Assembly: GCF_000373925.1 (NCBI RefSeq)
Contig: NZ_KB892751.1
Coordinates: 39,683-103,682, forward strand
Direction: 5' to 3'
Source: Actinopolymorpha alba DSM 45243
Lineage (GTDB): Bacteria > Actinomycetota > Actinomycetes > Propionibacteriales > Actinopolymorphaceae
Length of the DNA: 64,000 bases
In this document: in pieces, positions 61,986-64,000 of the stretch
Numbering within the stretch: the stretch's first letter is position 1
How the letters are laid out: the number at the start of each line of letters is the position of its first letter
Translations under genes and position numbers: made by a program
Notes under the pieces: model-generated
Database searches by the model: none
Told to the model about the DNA's origin: nothing
The model's input: the letters and a program-made list of their open reading frames with translations, nothing else

Positions 61986-63194
61986 ATGACCTATTACCGC
62001 AGGGTCGGCGAGGTACCGCCCAAGCGTCACACGCAGTTCCGCCAGCCCGACGGCACGCTCTATCGCGAGGAGCTCATGGGCGAGGAGGGGTTCTCCTCCG
62101 ACTCGTCGCTGCTCTACCACGTCGGCGTACCCTCCGCGATCGTCGACTCGACGGTGTGGGAGGTGTCCGACCTCTCGACCCGCCCCAACCATCCCCTGGT
62201 GCCGCGGCACCTGAAGTTGCACGGTCTGTTCGACGGCCTGGACTGGAAGGCCTACGACGTGGTCACCGGCCGCCGGCTGCTCCTCGGGAATGCCGACGTA
62301 CGCATCTCCTACGTGTGGGCGGGGGAGGAGTCGCCGTACTACCGGAACGCCATCGGTGACGAGTGTGTCTACGTCGAGGCCGGCTCCGCACGGGTCGAGA
62401 CGGTGTTCGGTGTGCTCGAGGCCCGCACCGGTGACTACGTGATGCTGCCGCGGGCGACGACCCACCGGTGGATCCCGTTGGGTGACGCGCCGCTGCGGGC
62501 GTACGTCATCGAAGCCAACTCGCACATTTCTCCGCCGAAGAAGTACCTCTCGAGGTACGGGCAGTTCCTCGAGCATGCGCCGTACTGCGAGCGGGACCTC
62601 CACGGTCCGGACGAGCCGTACGTCTGCACCGGCGAGGACGTCGAGGTGTACGTCAAACACCGTGGCGACGGGCCGTCGGGCGTCGTCGGGAGTCGCATGG
62701 TCTACGCCAGCCACCCCTTCGACGTGGTCGGATGGGACGGCTGCCTCTACCCGTTCACCTTCAACGTCGCCGACTTCGAGCCGATCACCGGGCGGATCCA
62801 CCAGCCGCCTCCGGTGCACCAGGTGTGGGAGGGCACCAACTTCGTCGTCTGCAACTTCTGCCCGCGCAAGGTCGACTACCATCCGCTCGCCATTCCGGTG
62901 CCGTACTACCACTCGAACGTCGACAGCGACGAGGTGATGTTCTACTGCGGCGGCGACTACGAGGCGCGCAAGGGTTCTGGGATCACCCTCGGCTCGATCT
63001 CCCTGCATCCTGGCGGGTACGCGCACGGGCCGCAGCCGAGTGCGGTGGAGGCGGCGCTGGGTGCGGAGTCCTTCGACGAACTGGCGGTCATGGTCGACAC
63101 GTTCCGCCCGCTCGAACTCGGCGAAGCAGGCCTCGCCAGTGATGACGGGGAGTACGCCTGGACCTGGGCCGGCCGTCGCCGGTCAGGCCAGTAG
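61986..63194 (+). CDS. hmgA: Homogentisate 1,2-dioxygenase
   Basis: A 402-residue Fe(II) ring-cleavage dioxygenase that converts homogentisate to maleylacetoacetate. Iron ligands fit the actinobacterial type: His309 (PYYHSNVDSDE), Glu316 in the same run and His347 (GYAHGPQPSAVE). The N-terminal half has TYYRRVGEVPPKRHTQFRQP. ATG 61986 has AAGGGG eight bases upstream; GTG 61977 would add three residues. It is preceded by an MFS gene. The 3' end runs into a 19-bp tandem repeat that begins before and includes the stop codon. No maleylacetoacetate isomerase is adjacent. Confidence 0.96.
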   Translation: MTYYRRVGEVPPKRHTQFRQPDGTLYREELMGEEGFSSDSSLLYHVGVPSAIVDSTVWEVSDLSTRPNHPLVPRHLKLHGLFDGLDWKAYDVVTGRRLLLGNADVRISYVWAGEESPYYRNAIGDECVYVEAGSARVETVFGVLEARTGDYVMLPRATTHRWIPLGDAPLRAYVIEANSHISPPKKYLSRYGQFLEHAPYCERDLHGPDEPYVCTGEDVEVYVKHRGDGPSGVVGSRMVYASHPFDVVGWDGCLYPFTFNVADFEPITGRIHQPPPVHQVWEGTNFVVCNFCPRKVDYHPLAIPVPYYHSNVDSDEVMFYCGGDYEARKGSGITLGSISLHPGGYAHGPQPSAVEAALGAESFDELAVMVDTFRPLELGEAGLASDDGEYAWTWAGRRRSGQ

Positions 63195-63288
63195 TCGCTG
63201 GTCAGACCAGTAGTCGTCGGTCAGGCCAGTAGTCGTCGGTCAGGCCAGTAGTCGTCGGTCAGGCCAGTAGTCGTCGGTCAGGCCAGTA
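63181..63288. repeat. 19-bp tandem repeat overlapping the hmgA stop
   Basis: Five 19-bp units (ggtcaggccagtagtcgtc and variants) and a 13-base partial sixth. Units 3-5 are identical; units 1 and 2 differ at one or two positions. The hmgA stop TAG is within unit 1. As 19 is not a multiple of 3, copies after the stop carry it in shifted frames. Probably a slippage product. Confidence 0.92.
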
Positions 63289-63405
63289 AAACCCGTCGCA
63301 CCGATAGCTTGCGGCATCGTGAAAAGGAGCGGGAGCCGGCTTGGTGGCGGTGTCTCGGCGAAGAAGGCGCCACACCTTCGCCAGTTGGGGCGTGCCGCGG
63401 GTGGC

Positions 63406-63583
63406 GTCTCACATTGTGTACACCTTCTGCGGTGCGAGGCGGGGCATATCCCTACCAGGCAAGGGAAATTTGCCGCGTGAGGTGGGGACTTGGCGCGTGA
63501 GATCCAGCAAGTGGCGTACGCAATGTGAGACAGAAGCCCGGTTTCTCAATAGCCGAGACGCTCAGGTGTACGCCATTTGAGAC
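63406..63583. repeat. Composite A1 plus A2-start repeat, 178 bp
   Basis: Starts gtctcacattgtgtacacct, contains the A1 interior (ctgcggtgcgaggcggggc, aagggaaatttgccgcg), the right A1 end gtacgcaatgtgagac at 63516-63531, the spacer with ggtttctcaatagccgagac, and the A2 start gtgtacgccatttgagac. Length and order are the same as in 37103-37280. It is directly followed by the type B palindrome half. Confidence 0.87.
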
Positions 63584-63592
63584 GGTGCTGTA

Positions 63593-63626
63593 TTCAGTAA
63601 GATCGTGAAACTTTAGGGGGTCATAG
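63593..63626. repeat. Left half of a type B palindrome, cut by the insertion element
   Basis: The sequence ttcagtaagatcgtgaaact then ttagggggtcatag follows the left arm and loop of 37382-37449 closely. The right arm is missing; instead gcctgtcgcgtaactggggg begins. Confidence 0.75.
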
Positions 63627-64000
63627 AGCCTGTCGCGTAACTGGGGGTTGCGGGCTGTCAAGGATGTTGGGCCGGCGTGTTCCGTCGGCTTGTCGGCCGG
63701 GAGCCGCGGTCGGAGGACGATTGACGGCGGTGTCTTGGGTTCGCCGATTGGGGTGCGGAAGCATTTCCTGGTTCGGGTTTCGCGGGCTTCTTTCGTCCGA
63801 TCCTGATTTACTTCGGGTTGATCTTCGGGCATAGTCTGTTTATGGTTTTTGTGGACGTTGACCACAGTGATGGGGAATTGTTTTCGATCTCCTCGGACAT
63901 GCGGGAATGGCTGCCCGATGACCATGTGGCGTGGGAGATTGTGTCGCTGGTCGGCGAGGCGGACCTGTCGGCTTTCTATGAGGCGTATCGCGCGGACGGT
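63627..64000 (+). mobile_element. Left part of an IS1182-like insertion element
   Basis: From about 63627-63631 the sequence leaves the repeat and shows a non-coding end region, then a transposase frame starting at 63842. The far end lies outside the window, so ends and target duplication cannot be confirmed. Confidence 0.6.
63842..64000 (+). CDS. IS1182-like transposase, N-terminus (partial)
   Basis: The first 53 codons run to the right window edge: MVFVDVDHSDGELFSISSDM then REWLPDDHVAWEIVSLVGEA, DLSAFYEAYRADG. The REWLPxxHxAW...DLSxFYxxYRADG pattern is the standard N-terminus of IS1182-family transposases. The DDE catalytic domain would lie beyond the edge. ATG 63842 is the probable start; the sequence tgatc then 11-16 bases then catagt upstream may be a weak promoter. 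GC content is lower than in neighbouring genes, in keeping with transfer. Confidence 0.8.
   Translation, partial: MVFVDVDHSDGELFSISSDMREWLPDDHVAWEIVSLVGEADLSAFYEAYRADG

Noticed and set aside
63181..63288. Possible CRISPR array
   Set aside because: Units are directly adjacent with no spacers and no cas genes are near.

Overview
The window is about 64 kb of very GC-rich DNA with dense, often overlapping genes, GTG starts, ECF sigma factors, DUF1023, DUF1707, DUF3039 and CU044_5270-type proteins and a NarL-type two-component pair. This gene content points to a high-GC Gram-positive actinomycete. The genus cannot be read from the sequence; a Propionibacteriales-like soil actinomycete is only a guess.

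Region 1 (1-14563, all minus strand) is a contractile injection system (eCIS) locus cut by the left window edge. In transcription order it holds a small membrane protein, a probable tail-terminator protein with a carboxypeptidase-regulatory-like domain, sheath, inner tube, a proline-rich repeat protein, a LysM baseplate adaptor, a VgrG-like spike, a PAAR-like tip, a gp25-like baseplate protein and a baseplate J-like protein fused to propeller repeats. Directly upstream on the same strand lies a four-gene, translationally coupled operon: subtilisin-like protease, ECF sigma factor, a conserved 164-residue protein and a large TPR-CHAT (caspase-like) protein. Two different proteases and their own sigma factor next to an eCIS is the most interesting association here and may be a regulated cell-death or effector-activation module.

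Region 2 (14.6-35 kb) is mostly chromosomal: HdeD-like, phytase-like secreted protein, YoaK, epimerase, methyltransferase, histidine kinase/regulator, DUF1023 hydrolase, MFS transporter, a single-chain PheRS-like ligase, ABC-2 transporter, ACT-malic enzyme, VanZ-like, YqgE, DUF3039, a tandem pair of small unknown genes, and a DEAD/DEAH-type helicase with phased 11-bp repeats upstream.

Region 3 (35-64 kb) holds three tyrosine/homogentisate catabolism genes at separate sites: hppD with a divergent Lrp-type regulator, fahA in an operon with a VOC protein and an unknown protein, and hmgA. Between them lie a CHRD protein, quinone oxidoreductase, a frameshifted gene, glycolate-oxidase-type FAD enzyme, a complete peptide-type ABC importer operon, a lipoprotein/adaptor/MacB-like export operon followed by an ECF sigma/CU044_5270 pair, a second DUF1023 hydrolase with an acyltransferase, a formaldehyde-dehydrogenase-like enzyme and an MFS transporter.

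A striking non-coding layer runs through 25-64 kb: a mosaic family of intergenic repeats (near 25.2, 37.1, 47.7 and 63.4 kb, with a remnant near 53.9 kb) built from shared inverted motifs with the core GTCTCACATnGTGTAC, plus long perfect hairpins (arms up to 31 bp). A transposase gene (IS1182-like) enters at the right edge and appears to sit in the centre of one of these palindromes.
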